A stretch of 64,000 nt of DNA from Flavisolibacter nicotianae (lineage in GTDB: Bacteria; Bacteroidota; Bacteroidia; Chitinophagales; Chitinophagaceae): positions 558,001 to 622,000 of the forward strand of contig NZ_RBCI01000002.1 in assembly GCF_003628535.1 (NCBI RefSeq), read 5' to 3'. The notes below the pieces were generated by a model that saw only the letters and a list, made by a program, of their open reading frames with translations, searched no databases and was not told the origin of the DNA. Shown piece after piece: positions 1 to 7,998 of the stretch (its first letter is position 1; every line of letters begins with the position of its first letter). The position numbers and the translations under genes are program-made.

Positions 1-31
1 TTGGATTTTTTACGGTTTACTTTTACGTCTT

Positions 32-484
32 ATGCGTGCCGTTATTCAAAGAGTTGGCAAAGCCAGCGTTACCGTCGATGGGAAAGTAACCGGGCAAATC
101 GGTGAAGGCTTATTGGTCCTGGTCGGAATAGAAGATGCCGACACGGGCGAAGACATCAACTGGCTAAGCGGGAAAATCGTGAACCTGCGAATCTTTGGTG
201 ACGAAAACGGAGTGATGAACAAATCGGTGTTGGAAACAGGCGGTGGTATTTTGCTCGTCAGCCAGTTCACCCTGCATGCGTCTACCAAAAAAGGGAATCG
301 GCCAAGCTATCTCAAAGCAAGCAAGCCGGAGGTGGCCATACCGATGTATGAAAAAATGATCAGGCAACTGGAGAACGATCTTGGAAAAAAAGTTGAAACC
401 GGAATTTTTGGTGCCGATATGAAAGTGGAACTGCTCAATGATGGCCCGGTAACGATTGTGATGGATACGAAAAACAAAGAGTAG
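32..484 (+). CDS. dtd: D-aminoacyl-tRNA deacylase
   Basis: The 150-residue product matches the full length of the DTD family, cytoplasmic enzymes that hydrolyse D-amino acids (and mischarged glycine) from tRNA. The two family signature motifs are visible: SQFTLHA near residue 78, which holds the active-site region, and NDGPVTIVMD near residue 135, equivalent to the NxGPxT motif that gives chirality selection. The start MRAVIQRV is the usual N-terminus of the family. Only 31 bases lie upstream in the window, so its promoter and any upstream partner cannot be judged. It converges on the DinB-fold gene, with a hairpin in the gap. Identification is secure. Confidence 0.96.
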   Translation: MRAVIQRVGKASVTVDGKVTGQIGEGLLVLVGIEDADTGEDINWLSGKIVNLRIFGDENGVMNKSVLETGGGILLVSQFTLHASTKKGNRPSYLKASKPEVAIPMYEKMIRQLENDLGKKVETGIFGADMKVELLNDGPVTIVMDTKNKE

Positions 485-485
485 G

Positions 486-515
486 ACCTTCTTCCTTTTT
501 ATGAAGGAAGAAGGT
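486..515. terminator. Hairpin between convergent dtd and DinB-fold gene
   Basis: ACCTTCTTCCTT at 486-497 pairs perfectly with AAGGAAGAAGGT at 504-515 across a 6-base loop. It lies between two convergent stop codons and could stop transcription both ways. No strong T-run follows on either strand, so the call rests on position and stem. Confidence 0.55.
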
Positions 516-533
516 TGTTCCCTGGTAAAATTT

Positions 534-1016
534 TTATTCAGTACCGGAAGCCTTCAAAGCTTTTGTGAGAAAGGCAATCTGCCCCAAATGATAGATGTCG
601 TGCTGGATAATGCCGGTCAACAATTTCCGGTAAGGATAGGTTCGTTCGCTGACGTTTTGCGCTAAAATTGAATCGTCTTTTTGCTGCAGGAGCCGGATCA
701 GTTCATCCTGTGTTTGCTGCAGCCGCTTTCGTCCTTCGGGCCACAGGCTTTTGTTGGTGTGATCCAGATTCTGCCAGTCGTTGTGTTCAAAATGGGCCAG
801 GCTTTTTTCCGACGGCGCCAGGTGGCTGATCACGAATTCACGCCAGTTGCACATGTGCCAAACCAGTTCCAGGATGCTGTGCTGTCCGCTGATCTTTTCA
901 AAAGCAGCCTGCTCGCTTACTTCTCCCAAGAGTACACTGGCATTCCGGCCAAACCACGGATCGCCTTCCCATGTTTCCTTCAGTTGTTCAATGAGCAAAT
1001 TGATCTCTTGTTTCAT
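534..1016 (-). CDS. DinB-family (DinB/YfiT four-helix) putative metal-dependent protein
   Basis: The 160-residue protein resembles DinB/YfiT-type proteins: a four-helix bundle with three metal-binding histidines. Candidate ligands are the histidines in HSILELVWHM (near residue 46) and in the C-terminal motif HDIYHLGQI (near 139-147), which is the clearest family mark. Members act as thiol-dependent transferases or are induced by stress; the substrate here cannot be read from sequence. It lies downstream of carB on the same strand, but a strong hairpin separates them and a promoter-like box sits only five bases before the ATG, suggesting its own, nearly leaderless transcript. It is unrelated to DNA polymerase IV despite the name. 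Confidence 0.85.
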   Translation of the reverse strand: MKQEINLLIEQLKETWEGDPWFGRNASVLLGEVSEQAAFEKISGQHSILELVWHMCNWREFVISHLAPSEKSLAHFEHNDWQNLDHTNKSLWPEGRKRLQQTQDELIRLLQQKDDSILAQNVSERTYPYRKLLTGIIQHDIYHLGQIAFLTKALKASGTE

Positions 1017-1020
1017 CGGG

Positions 1021-1028
1021 CAAAAATA
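1021..1028 (-). promoter_or_regulatory. Promoter -7 box for the DinB-fold gene
   Basis: Read on the minus strand this is TATTTTTG, an exact match to the Bacteroidota TAnnTTTG element, five bases from the ATG. It overlaps the T-run of the carB terminator, so either role is possible. Inferred from sequence only. Confidence 0.45.
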
Positions 1029-1030
1029 AA

Positions 1031-1094
1031 AAAGTCAAAATTCAAAAAGAGAGCGTCGCCGTTTCCGGCTTTTTCCCGTTTGAATTTTGACTTT
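1031..1094 (-). terminator. Long-armed terminator downstream of carB
   Basis: AAAGTCAAAATTCAAA at 1031-1046 and its exact reverse complement at 1079-1094 form a perfect 16-base-pair stem around a 32-base loop. On the minus strand the stem is followed by a run of T, and it begins 20 bases after the carB stop. Both features fit an intrinsic terminator. Confidence 0.75.
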
Positions 1095-1113
1095 CGTATC
1101 TGGTCAGTATAAA

Positions 1114-3936
1114 CTACTTGCTCAGGTACATGCTCCGGTCTTTGTACAACTGCCGGAAGTAAGGATCACGCAGGTCTTTGATAAAGCGGATCGCTTCGCC
1201 GGTGCTTTTCATTTCAGGGCCCAGTTCCTTGTTCACATTCGGGAATTTGTTGAACGAGAACACCGGTTCTTTGATGGCAAAGCCATTCAGCTTTTTGTCA
1301 AATTCAAAGTCGGTGAGTTTGTTCTCGCCCATCATCACCTTGGTGGCAATGTTCAGGTATGGAATGCCGTATGCTTTCGCGATGAACGGTGTTGTACGCG
1401 ACGCTCTTGGATTGGCTTCGATCACATAGACCTTGCCGTCCTTGATTGCAAACTGAATATTGATCAGGCCCTTTATGTTGAGGGCTCGGGCAATTTTCTC
1501 CGCGTAGTATTCCATTGTTGTTACCGTAAGCGGCGGCAGGTTGAAGGCCGGCAGAACGGCGTTGCTGTCGCCACTGTGAATGCCGGCGGGTTCAATGTGC
1601 TCCATCACGCCCATTACATGGAAGTTTTCGCCGTCAAAGATGGCGTCGATCTCGGCTTCCTGGCAACGGTCGAGGAAGTGGTCGATCAGGATTTTATTCC
1701 CGGGGATATGTTTCAATAAAGAGATCACCGCTTTTTCCACTTCGTCGTCGTTGATCACGATCCGCATCCGTTGTCCACCCAGCACATAGCTGGGGCGAAC
1801 CAGTACAGGATATCCCACGCGGTTGGCAACTGCAACGGCTTCGTCTACGGTGAAGGCCGTGCCGTAATTGGGATAAGGAATCTCCAGTTCTTTCAGCATA
1901 TCGCTGAAGCGGCCGCGGTCTTCGGCAATGTCCATGTTGTCATAAGAGGTGCCGACGATCTGAATGCCTTTTTCGTGCAGGCGTTCTGCCAGCTTGAGCG
2001 CCGTTTGACCGCCCAGCTGCACAATCACTCCTTCCGGCTTTTCGTGTTCGATGATCTCCCACAGGTGCTCCCAGTAAACCGGTTCGAAATAGAGCTTGTC
2101 GGCGATGTCGAAGTCGGTGGAAACCGTCTCGGGGTTACAGTTCACCATGATGGCTTCGTACCCGCATTCTTTGATGGCAAGCAGGCCGTGAACGCAGCAG
2201 TAATCGAATTCGATGCCCTGGCCAATCCGGTTGGGACCGGAACCAAGGACAATGATTTTCTTTTTGTCGGTTACCTTGCTTTCGTTGGTATGTCCTTCTT
2301 CGAAGGTGCTGTAGAAGTAGGGCGTCTTCGCTTCAAATTCGGCGCTGCAGGTATCCACCATCTTGTACACACGGGTGATGCCGGCAGCCTTGCGTTTTTC
2401 ATACACGTCTTCTTCGTTGGCGTCCCCCAGGATGCGGGCAATCTGCTCATCGCCGAAACCATGAATTTTTGCCTGCTTCAGTACATCGATGGGCAAGTCG
2501 GCCAGGCCATATTTATCCAATTCTTTTTCAATGTTGCAGATCTTTTGGATCTCGTACAGGAACCAGCGGTCGATCCCGGTAGCCTTGGCGATGGTGTTCA
2601 CACTGATGCCCAGCATCAGGGAATCTTTCAGGCGGAAGATGCGGTCCCATTTCGGCGTTTTGATGTATTCGAGAAGTTCCTCCGCGTGCATCTGGCTCTT
2701 GCCGTAATAACCCAGGCCCACGGCATTGTTCTCCAGGCTTTGACAGGCCTTTTGCACCGCTTCGGTAAAGCTGCGGCCAATGGCCATCACTTCACCCACG
2801 CTTTTCATCTGCAGGCCGAGTGTGTCGTTAGCACCTTTGAACTTGTCGAAGTTCCAGCGGGGAATTTTTACGATGACGTAGTCGAGTGCCGGTTCAAAAT
2901 AGGCCGATGTGGTTTGCACGATCGGGTTTTTCAATTCGTCCAGCGTGTAACCGATCGCCAGTTTTGCCGCGATCTTGGCAATGGGATAACCCGTGGCTTT
3001 CGATGCCAGCGCCGAAGAGCGGCTTACACGGGGATTGATTTCGATCGCGATGATTTCTTCCGTTTCGGGGTTGAGCGAAAACTGCACGTTGCAGCCTCCT
3101 GCAAAATTTCCCAGGTCACGCATCATCCTGATCGCGGTGTCCCGCATCAGTTGAAACGCCGTATCGCTCAGGGTCATGGCCGGCGCCACGGTGATGGAGT
3201 CGCCGGTGTGCACACCCATCGGATCAAAGTTTTCGACGGTGCAAATGATCACCACGTTGTCGTTGGCGTCTCGCAGCAGTTCCAGTTCAAATTCCTTCCA
3301 TCCCAGCACGGCTCTTTCCACCAGCACTTCGTGTATGGGGGAAGCGGACAGGCCACGCTGCAATGCCTCGTCCAGGTCGTCGGCATCGTGTACAAAACCG
3401 CCACCGGTTCCTCCCAGGGTAAACGAAGGACGGATCACCAGCGGGAAGCCGATCTGCTGCGCAAATTCTTTTCCTTCCAGGAAGGAGTTGGCCGTTTTGG
3501 CCGGCGCCACAGGCACGCCCAACTGGATCATCCACTGGCGGAATTTTTCGCGGTCTTCGGCTTTGTCGATGGCTTTGATGTCCACACCAATCAGCCTTAC
3601 GTTGTATTGTTGCCAAAGCCCCAGGTCTTCGGCTTCTTTGGCAAGATTGAGCGCTGTTTGTCCGCCCATGGTTGGCAGCACGGCATCAATGTCGTTTTCC
3701 TTTAAAATCTGTTCAAGACTTTCCACCGTCAGCGGCAGCAGGTACACTTTGTCCGCCATCATCGGGTCGGTCATGATGGTAGCCGGATTGCTGTTGATAA
3801 GGATCACTTTGATTCCTTCTTCCCGCAGGCTGCGGGCCGCCTGCGTGCCGGAATAATCAAATTCGGCCGCCTGACCAATAATAATGGGACCAGAACCAAT
3901 AATGAGGACAGATTTGATGGACGTGTCTTTGGGCAT
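1114..3936 (-). CDS. carB: Carbamoyl-phosphate synthase large subunit
   Basis: CarB makes carbamoyl phosphate from bicarbonate, ammonia delivered by CarA, and two ATP, feeding arginine and pyrimidine synthesis. The 940-residue product shows the internal duplication of the family: a first synthetase half opening with GSGPIIIGQAAEFDYSG near residue 14 and a second opening with GSGPNRIGQGIEFDYC near 568, each followed by an ATP-grasp domain with glycine-rich loops (LGGTGGGF; LGGQRMR). It ends right after the second ATP-grasp domain, about 130 residues before the end of the 1073-residue E. coli enzyme, so the C-terminal MGS-like allosteric domain (UMP/ornithine sensing in E. coli) is absent. Similar lengths are, to my recollection, common in Bacteroidota. 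No carA lies nearby. Identification is certain; altered allostery is inference. Confidence 0.98.
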   Translation of the reverse strand: MPKDTSIKSVLIIGSGPIIIGQAAEFDYSGTQAARSLREEGIKVILINSNPATIMTDPMMADKVYLLPLTVESLEQILKENDIDAVLPTMGGQTALNLAKEAEDLGLWQQYNVRLIGVDIKAIDKAEDREKFRQWMIQLGVPVAPAKTANSFLEGKEFAQQIGFPLVIRPSFTLGGTGGGFVHDADDLDEALQRGLSASPIHEVLVERAVLGWKEFELELLRDANDNVVIICTVENFDPMGVHTGDSITVAPAMTLSDTAFQLMRDTAIRMMRDLGNFAGGCNVQFSLNPETEEIIAIEINPRVSRSSALASKATGYPIAKIAAKLAIGYTLDELKNPIVQTTSAYFEPALDYVIVKIPRWNFDKFKGANDTLGLQMKSVGEVMAIGRSFTEAVQKACQSLENNAVGLGYYGKSQMHAEELLEYIKTPKWDRIFRLKDSLMLGISVNTIAKATGIDRWFLYEIQKICNIEKELDKYGLADLPIDVLKQAKIHGFGDEQIARILGDANEEDVYEKRKAAGITRVYKMVDTCSAEFEAKTPYFYSTFEEGHTNESKVTDKKKIIVLGSGPNRIGQGIEFDYCCVHGLLAIKECGYEAIMVNCNPETVSTDFDIADKLYFEPVYWEHLWEIIEHEKPEGVIVQLGGQTALKLAERLHEKGIQIVGTSYDNMDIAEDRGRFSDMLKELEIPYPNYGTAFTVDEAVAVANRVGYPVLVRPSYVLGGQRMRIVINDDEVEKAVISLLKHIPGNKILIDHFLDRCQEAEIDAIFDGENFHVMGVMEHIEPAGIHSGDSNAVLPAFNLPPLTVTTMEYYAEKIARALNIKGLINIQFAIKDGKVYVIEANPRASRTTPFIAKAYGIPYLNIATKVMMGENKLTDFEFDKKLNGFAIKEPVFSFNKFPNVNKELGPEMKSTGEAIRFIKDLRDPYFRQLYKDRSMYLSK

Positions 3937-3999
3937 GCTTAAGAAGTTTACCCGTTCAGTTGTTTGCGTGTTTACAAGTTGGTTTCCGCTGTTGCGAAC

Positions 4000-4033
4000 A
4001 ACTCGTGAACTTGTGAACCGTGAACTCGTGAAC
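4000..4033. repeat. Degenerate tandem GTGAAC-type word repeat
   Basis: The gap upstream of carB holds four imperfect copies of a 6-8 base unit, in the pattern CTCGTGAAC-TTGTGAAC-CGTGAAC-CTCGTGAAC. Related words occur at 60903-60925 and 60995-61019 in another intergenic gap. No coding potential. Confidence 0.6.
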
Positions 4034-4047
4034 GATTCATACAGATA

Positions 4048-4071
4048 TAAAAAAACCGGGTTTTTACCCGG
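4048..4071 (-). terminator. Terminator between the YtxH-like pair and carB
   Basis: On the minus strand CCGGGT-AAAA-ACCCGG is followed by seven T. It would stop transcripts of the two small membrane-protein genes before carB, which implies that carB has its own promoter in the following 110 bases. Confidence 0.75.
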
Positions 4072-4137
4072 GGTGCAAATGTAAATGAAAATGACAATGG
4101 TGAACGGTTAATTTTCCGTCGCAGCAAAAGCAAAAGA

Positions 4138-4152
4138 GCCGCTTGTCGCGGC
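4138..4152 (-). terminator. Weak terminator after the 75-residue membrane protein
   Basis: GCCGC and GCGGC arms around a 5-base loop lie 27 bases past the stop codon and are followed on the minus strand by TCTTTTGCTTTTG. The stem is short, so this may only assist the stronger hairpin at 4048-4071. Confidence 0.4.
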
Positions 4153-4178
4153 CCACTGATCTTTTATTTGCGAACGGC

Positions 4179-4406
4179 CTACCCGCCATAGGTCACATCG
4201 CCGGAAAATGAATTGATCCGTGCGTCGGGTGAGGAACCATTGCGGCCAAGAGCGCTTTTGAGGTTTCCCAAATTATCGGCAAAGAGGCGCCGGCCTTTCT
4301 CGACGAGGCCATTTCTTTCTTCCGTACTCATTTTGGAAAGACGGTACAAGCCATAAGCCGCCGCCCCAGCTAACAGTAAAGATCCCAGACTGGTTTTTCG
4401 AGTCAT
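4179..4406 (-). CDS. Small membrane-anchored protein, YtxH-like
   Basis: A 75-residue protein of unknown function. Residues 7-22 (LGSLLLAGAAAYGLYR) form one short hydrophobic, Ala/Gly-rich segment near the N-terminus, followed by a charged helix (KMSTEERNGLVEKGRR) and a polar tail. The layout copies that of the larger protein encoded 30 bases upstream (short N-terminal membrane segment, then a motif like SxEEKE), so the two look like a divergent duplicate pair in one transcript. YtxH/general-stress-like proteins share this layout, but the match is to architecture rather than diagnostic residues. Function not assigned. Confidence 0.7.
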   Translation of the reverse strand: MTRKTSLGSLLLAGAAAYGLYRLSKMSTEERNGLVEKGRRLFADNLGNLKSALGRNGSSPDARINSFSGDVTYGG

Positions 4407-4435
4407 AACCCTTTATTTTTTGTGATAAAAATTCA

Positions 4436-4783
4436 TTACGAGGCGGAAGCCGCAGGATTCTCGGCCGCTGGTGTTGCGCCGCCCGCTTCTGCCGTTGCTT
4501 GTGTGCCGGCTTTGGCACCACCAAACAGGTTGTTAAAAAAATCTTCCACTTTGGGCATGTGCTCTTTAAAGGCATCGGTGCCCTTGCTTTTTAATTCGTT
4601 GAAATAATCCATGGCCTTGTCTTCTGCGGCCACAGCCTGGTCCTTGAGTTTGTTGGCCTTGTCCTTCAGGTTTGTGGCCAGCTTTTCTTTTTCCTCGTCA
4701 GACAGGTTCATATACTTGTAGGCGCCAAAGGCGGCAGCGGCACCGAGCAGAAAGGTTGCCAGGTGTTTGTTGTTGACACTCAT
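4436..4783 (-). CDS. YtxH-domain-like membrane-anchored stress protein
   Basis: A 115-residue protein with a short hydrophobic segment at residues 8-24 (LATFLLGAAAAFGAYKY), then a charged amphipathic helix rich in Lys, Asp and Glu (about 28-80, KEKLATNLKDKANKLKDQA), and an Ala/Pro/Gly-rich low-complexity tail. This matches the YtxH-like family, small proteins often linked to general stress in Bacteroidota and Firmicutes; their biochemical role is unknown. It is the first gene of a two-gene unit ending at the terminator at 4048-4071. Topology and coiled-coil character are inferred from composition. Confidence 0.75.
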   Translation of the reverse strand: MSVNNKHLATFLLGAAAAFGAYKYMNLSDEEKEKLATNLKDKANKLKDQAVAAEDKAMDYFNELKSKGTDAFKEHMPKVEDFFNNLFGGAKAGTQATAEAGGATPAAENPAASAS

Positions 4784-4819
4784 AAAATATTTTTTTTGTT
4801 ACGATAGGCATTCTGCTAC

Positions 4820-4827
4820 CAATTTTG
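4820..4827 (+). promoter_or_regulatory. Candidate -7 box for the first M23 peptidase gene
   Basis: CAATTTTG differs by one base from TAnnTTTG and lies 54 bases before the ATG at 4881. Similar CAnnTTTG boxes lie before the DMT transporter gene. Weak, sequence-only call. Confidence 0.3.
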
Positions 4828-4880
4828 TGCCCGCCATGGCAAAAAGGTGGAACAGGAATTGAACCACGGGGGATTTCGAC

Positions 4881-6557
4881 ATGATGAACGGGATGCACAA
4901 AAAAATACTCACTCTTCTTTTTTTCGCTTCGACAGTCGGTGGGGCACAGGCGCAAAGCTATCCGCGGGGCTATTTCCGGTCGCCGCTGAATATACCCATG
5001 CAACTGGTGGCCAATTTTGGCGAGATCCGAGCCAATCACTGGCACATGGGCCTCGACATCCGCACCCAGCAACGGGAAAACCTTCCGGTCTACGCGGCGG
5101 CCGATGGCTATGTGGCCCGCATTAAAGTGGAGCCGGGTGGTTTTGGGCAGGCAATCTATATCAATCATCCCAACGGGTTTACCACGCTTTATGCCCACCT
5201 GAACCAGTTCTTTCCCGCTTTGCAGCAGGCCATCAAAGAAGAACAATACGGGCAGGAGACCTGGGCGATTGAATTGCAGTTCCCGCCGGATCGGTTCCCC
5301 GTGCACAAAGGCGAGTTGATTGCCCTGAGCGGCAATACCGGTGGTTCGGCCGGCCCCCATGTACACTTCGAGATCAGGGACACCAAGACCGAAAAGGTTC
5401 TCAATCCCCTGCTGTTTGGGTTTCCCCTGTCCGACGCGGTGCCACCTACTGTTACCAGGGTGGCCATGTACGACCGCAACAAGAGTACCTACCAGCAATC
5501 ACCGCAGATTTTCAGTTTAGGAGGAATCAGGGGGCGCTCCATCAAAGTGGGGTCGGACAAGATCAGTTTTGCCATTAGCGCAACGGACCGGATCGGCGGC
5601 AGCAACAACGGCATTTATGCCGCAAAAATCTCGGTCGATGGAAAGCCTGTTTCTTCATTTGCGCTCAATAACATCGGCTATGACGAAACCCGTTACATCA
5701 ATGCGCAGATCGATTATCCATTCGCGGCAAGGGGCGGCGGCCACCTGCAGCATATCTCGCCGCTGCCCGGCGCCACGGAGGTCGCTTACGATCTGCCGGG
5801 GGGTGACGGGATCATTCATCTGTCGGACAGCGAGCCGCATGCGGTGTTGATCGAGGTGCAGGATGCGAATTTCAACACCACCGGAATCCCTTTTACCGTT
5901 CAATACGATGGTGCCTTGCTGCCCGCATCGTCGAAGGCGACGGCCGAGCAGTTTTTACCGCGCAACATCAATGTGTTTGAACAGGAGAACTTCCAGGTGG
6001 TCACAACGGAGAATTCGATGTACGATGCGGTGAATGTGAGCTATTCGCAAGACTCCGGCGGCGCTGCCAACGCCGTGTCGCCGCTGCACCATTTTTTAAG
6101 TGCGGCCATCCCTGCGCACGACAGCGTGATGGTGCGCATCAAACCCTCTGTGGACATGCCCAATGCCTGGATGGACCGGATCGTGATCAAAAACGTTTCG
6201 GGCAGCAAAACCTTTGTACAAAAAGCGGTATGGCAAAAAGGATGGCTGATGGCCCGGTTCCGGCAATTTGGTACCTACCAGGCTTTTGTTGACAATGTAC
6301 CGCCGAACGTGAACGGCGTAGCAGCCGATCTTTCACGGGCAAGCCGCATCGTGTTTACACCAACCGATAATTTCAATACCATCCGCCGCTTCCGCGCAGA
6401 ACTGGACGGCCAGTGGCTTCGCTTTACCAACGATAAGGGAAGAACCTGGATTTACACGTTCGATGAACACTTTCCACGGGGCGAGCATCAACTGAAAGTG
6501 ACGGTGGAGGATGAAGCTGGAAATGTAACCGAGCGAACCTGGAATGTGAAGCGGTAG
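4881..6557 (+). CDS. Secreted M23-family (LytM-type) metallopeptidase
   Basis: A 558-residue exported protein. A signal peptide runs to about residue 25 (TLLFFASTVGGAQAQ). The M23 domain follows at once: zinc ligands appear as H55 and D59 in HMGLD and H162 in the HxH motif GPHVHFEIR, with the family turn YAAADGYVARIKVEPGG between. M23 enzymes cut peptidoglycan cross-bridges, or act as inactive activators when ligands are missing; here the ligands are present. The remaining 370 residues look like beta-rich domains with no family I recognise. In-frame ATGs at 4881, 4884 and 4893 are all possible starts. It stands alone, divergent from the YtxH-like genes. A second, differently built M23 gene lies at 39467. 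Confidence 0.88.
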   Translation: MMNGMHKKILTLLFFASTVGGAQAQSYPRGYFRSPLNIPMQLVANFGEIRANHWHMGLDIRTQQRENLPVYAAADGYVARIKVEPGGFGQAIYINHPNGFTTLYAHLNQFFPALQQAIKEEQYGQETWAIELQFPPDRFPVHKGELIALSGNTGGSAGPHVHFEIRDTKTEKVLNPLLFGFPLSDAVPPTVTRVAMYDRNKSTYQQSPQIFSLGGIRGRSIKVGSDKISFAISATDRIGGSNNGIYAAKISVDGKPVSSFALNNIGYDETRYINAQIDYPFAARGGGHLQHISPLPGATEVAYDLPGGDGIIHLSDSEPHAVLIEVQDANFNTTGIPFTVQYDGALLPASSKATAEQFLPRNINVFEQENFQVVTTENSMYDAVNVSYSQDSGGAANAVSPLHHFLSAAIPAHDSVMVRIKPSVDMPNAWMDRIVIKNVSGSKTFVQKAVWQKGWLMARFRQFGTYQAFVDNVPPNVNGVAADLSRASRIVFTPTDNFNTIRRFRAELDGQWLRFTNDKGRTWIYTFDEHFPRGEHQLKVTVEDEAGNVTERTWNVKR

Positions 6558-6607
6558 CAACGATCGAAAAGGTGAACAGGGAAGGTAGAAGGGTAAAGGA
6601 ACAAGAA

Positions 6608-6640
6608 CTCCGAAATTGTAAATCATAAATCCGAAATTGT
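6608..6640. repeat. Direct repeat CCGAAATTGT before bcp
   Basis: CCGAAATTGT occurs at 6610-6619 and again at 6631-6640, separated by AAATCATAAAT. The second copy abuts the bcp start codon. It belongs to the low-complexity intergenic words seen across the window. Confidence 0.5.
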
Positions 6641-6641
6641 C

Positions 6642-7106
6642 ATGGCCACCCATTTACAGGAAGGACAGAAGGCGCCGGCCTTTACCGGCATAGATCAAAA
6701 TGGTAAGAAGATTTCTTTGGCCGATCTGAAAGGGCAAAAAGTCGTGCTCTATTTTTACCCCGAAGACGATACGCCGACTTGCACCGTGCAGGCGTGTAAC
6801 CTCCGCGACAATGATGCGTTGTTGAAAAAACACGGTTTTATCGTGATTGGCGTGAGCCCCGACGATGAACAAAAGCACCAGAAGTTCAGGGAAAAATTCA
6901 ACCTGCCCTTTACGCTATTAGCCGATCCCGAACACAAGATCATTGACAAATACGGCGTCTGGGGCGAGAAGAATCTGTACGGCAGAAAATACATGGGCTT
7001 ACACCGCACGACCTTTGTCATCAATGAAGATGGTATAATTCAAAAGATCTTCCTGCGGCCAAAAAACAAGGCGCATGCAGAGGAGATAGTGAAGATAGCA
7101 GGATAG
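6642..7106 (+). CDS. bcp: Thioredoxin-dependent thiol peroxidase (Bcp/PrxQ peroxiredoxin)
   Basis: A 154-residue cytoplasmic peroxiredoxin that reduces H2O2 and organic hydroperoxides with thioredoxin as electron donor. The peroxidatic cysteine lies in TPTCTVQACNLRD (residues 45-57), and the second cysteine five residues later matches the intramolecular resolving cysteine of many Bcp proteins. The usual TPGC is TPTC here, a mild change. The motif DPEHKIIDKYGVWGEKNLYGR and the catalytic-fold Arg in HRTTFVI are as expected. Length is typical. It converges on birA over a 57-base gap that holds an inverted repeat. Confidence 0.95.
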   Translation: MATHLQEGQKAPAFTGIDQNGKKISLADLKGQKVVLYFYPEDDTPTCTVQACNLRDNDALLKKHGFIVIGVSPDDEQKHQKFREKFNLPFTLLADPEHKIIDKYGVWGEKNLYGRKYMGLHRTTFVINEDGIIQKIFLRPKNKAHAEEIVKIAG

Positions 7107-7108
7107 TT

Positions 7109-7154
7109 GATATTGAGATATTGGATATTGGGATATTCCTAATATCCAATATCC
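7109..7154. terminator. GATATT-rich inverted repeat between bcp and birA
   Basis: GGATATTGGGATATT (7123-7137) pairs with AATATCCAATATCC (7141-7154) apart from one bulged G, and more GATATTG words precede it from 7109. It lies between convergent genes, so a bidirectional stop is plausible, although there is no T-run and the unit repeats like the window's other intergenic words. Confidence 0.45.
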
Positions 7155-7163
7155 ATCTCCTCC

Positions 7164-7913
7164 TCAAACCCACTCCACTTCACCTACGCCAAACCGTTCT
7201 TCCGTAGCGTGTTCTACCACCAGTTCGCCCAGCGACGATACGTCCCGGATGGCTGCATCAAAAACGCGGCTGCCCTGTTTCAGGCGAACGGTTTCATTGA
7301 GCTTGTACAGGTGCTTCCGGTACTGTTCCTTGATCTCGGAAGGCAGTTTTTCCAGCAGGTCGTAAGCTTTCTCCAGGTGCGAGCAAAGTTCTTTGGCCAG
7401 CGCCAGGGGCTCTTGGTCCCTGCCGGTGATCTGCTTCAGCGAAACGGCTTTTGTTCCAAGGTGGTCGAAATGCGTTTGATTGACATTGATGCCGATACCA
7501 ACAATAGCGGCTTCCCATTTGCTACCCTTTACGATATTCTCGATCAGGATGCCGCCTGCCTTTCTGTCACGCCAAAAAAGATCGTTAGGCCATTTAACTT
7601 TTGTTTCGGGACCGGCATGAGCCGCAAAGAAATTATACACCCCAACAGCCGTAGCCATGCTGAGCAGGAATGACTGGGACAGGGCCAGGTTTACCGGCTG
7701 CAGGATGATGCTCAGGGAGATGTTTTTTCCGCCTTCGCTTTGCCACTCTTTGTTGCGCTGGCCTTTGCCCTTTGTCTGATCGTGGGCAAACACGGCCATT
7801 CCGCTTTGTGCCAACCCCGCATGCACCAATCCGGTGGCATAGTTGTTGGTGCTCTCTACCTGCTGCAGTTCTTCAAAGGGAGTTCCGATGGAATATATGA
7901 AAGACGTTTTCAA
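7164..7913 (-). CDS. birA: Biotin--[acetyl-CoA-carboxylase] ligase
   Basis: A 249-residue biotin protein ligase that makes biotinyl-AMP and attaches biotin to the lysine of carboxylase carrier domains. The biotin/ATP loop is read as KGKGQRNKEW (near residue 48), the family's GRGRxxRxW; VKWPNDLFW (near 101) is the conserved KWPND motif, followed by KAGGILIE. There is no N-terminal helix-turn-helix, so this is a group I ligase without repressor function. The only reasonable start is TTG at 7913, since the preserved N-terminus has no ATG and the next Met is near residue 39. It is divergent from rsfS with 85 bases between starts. Confidence 0.94.
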   Translation of the reverse strand: MKTSFIYSIGTPFEELQQVESTNNYATGLVHAGLAQSGMAVFAHDQTKGKGQRNKEWQSEGGKNISLSIILQPVNLALSQSFLLSMATAVGVYNFFAAHAGPETKVKWPNDLFWRDRKAGGILIENIVKGSKWEAAIVGIGINVNQTHFDHLGTKAVSLKQITGRDQEPLALAKELCSHLEKAYDLLEKLPSEIKEQYRKHLYKLNETVRLKQGSRVFDAAIRDVSSLGELVVEHATEERFGVGEVEWV

Positions 7914-7998
7914 CCTATTTTTGCGGCAAAGAAAAGCAGTCTTTCCTTACCTTGGCAACTGCACGAATTTTATTTGCTTAACATTTTAATTTACCTAT

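Noticed and set aside
1771-3705. 644-codon open frame antisense to carB
   Set aside because: The opposite strand encodes an unambiguous CarB across the whole stretch, the antisense product has no recognisable domain, and long antisense frames arise readily from the codon bias of GC-rich genes.
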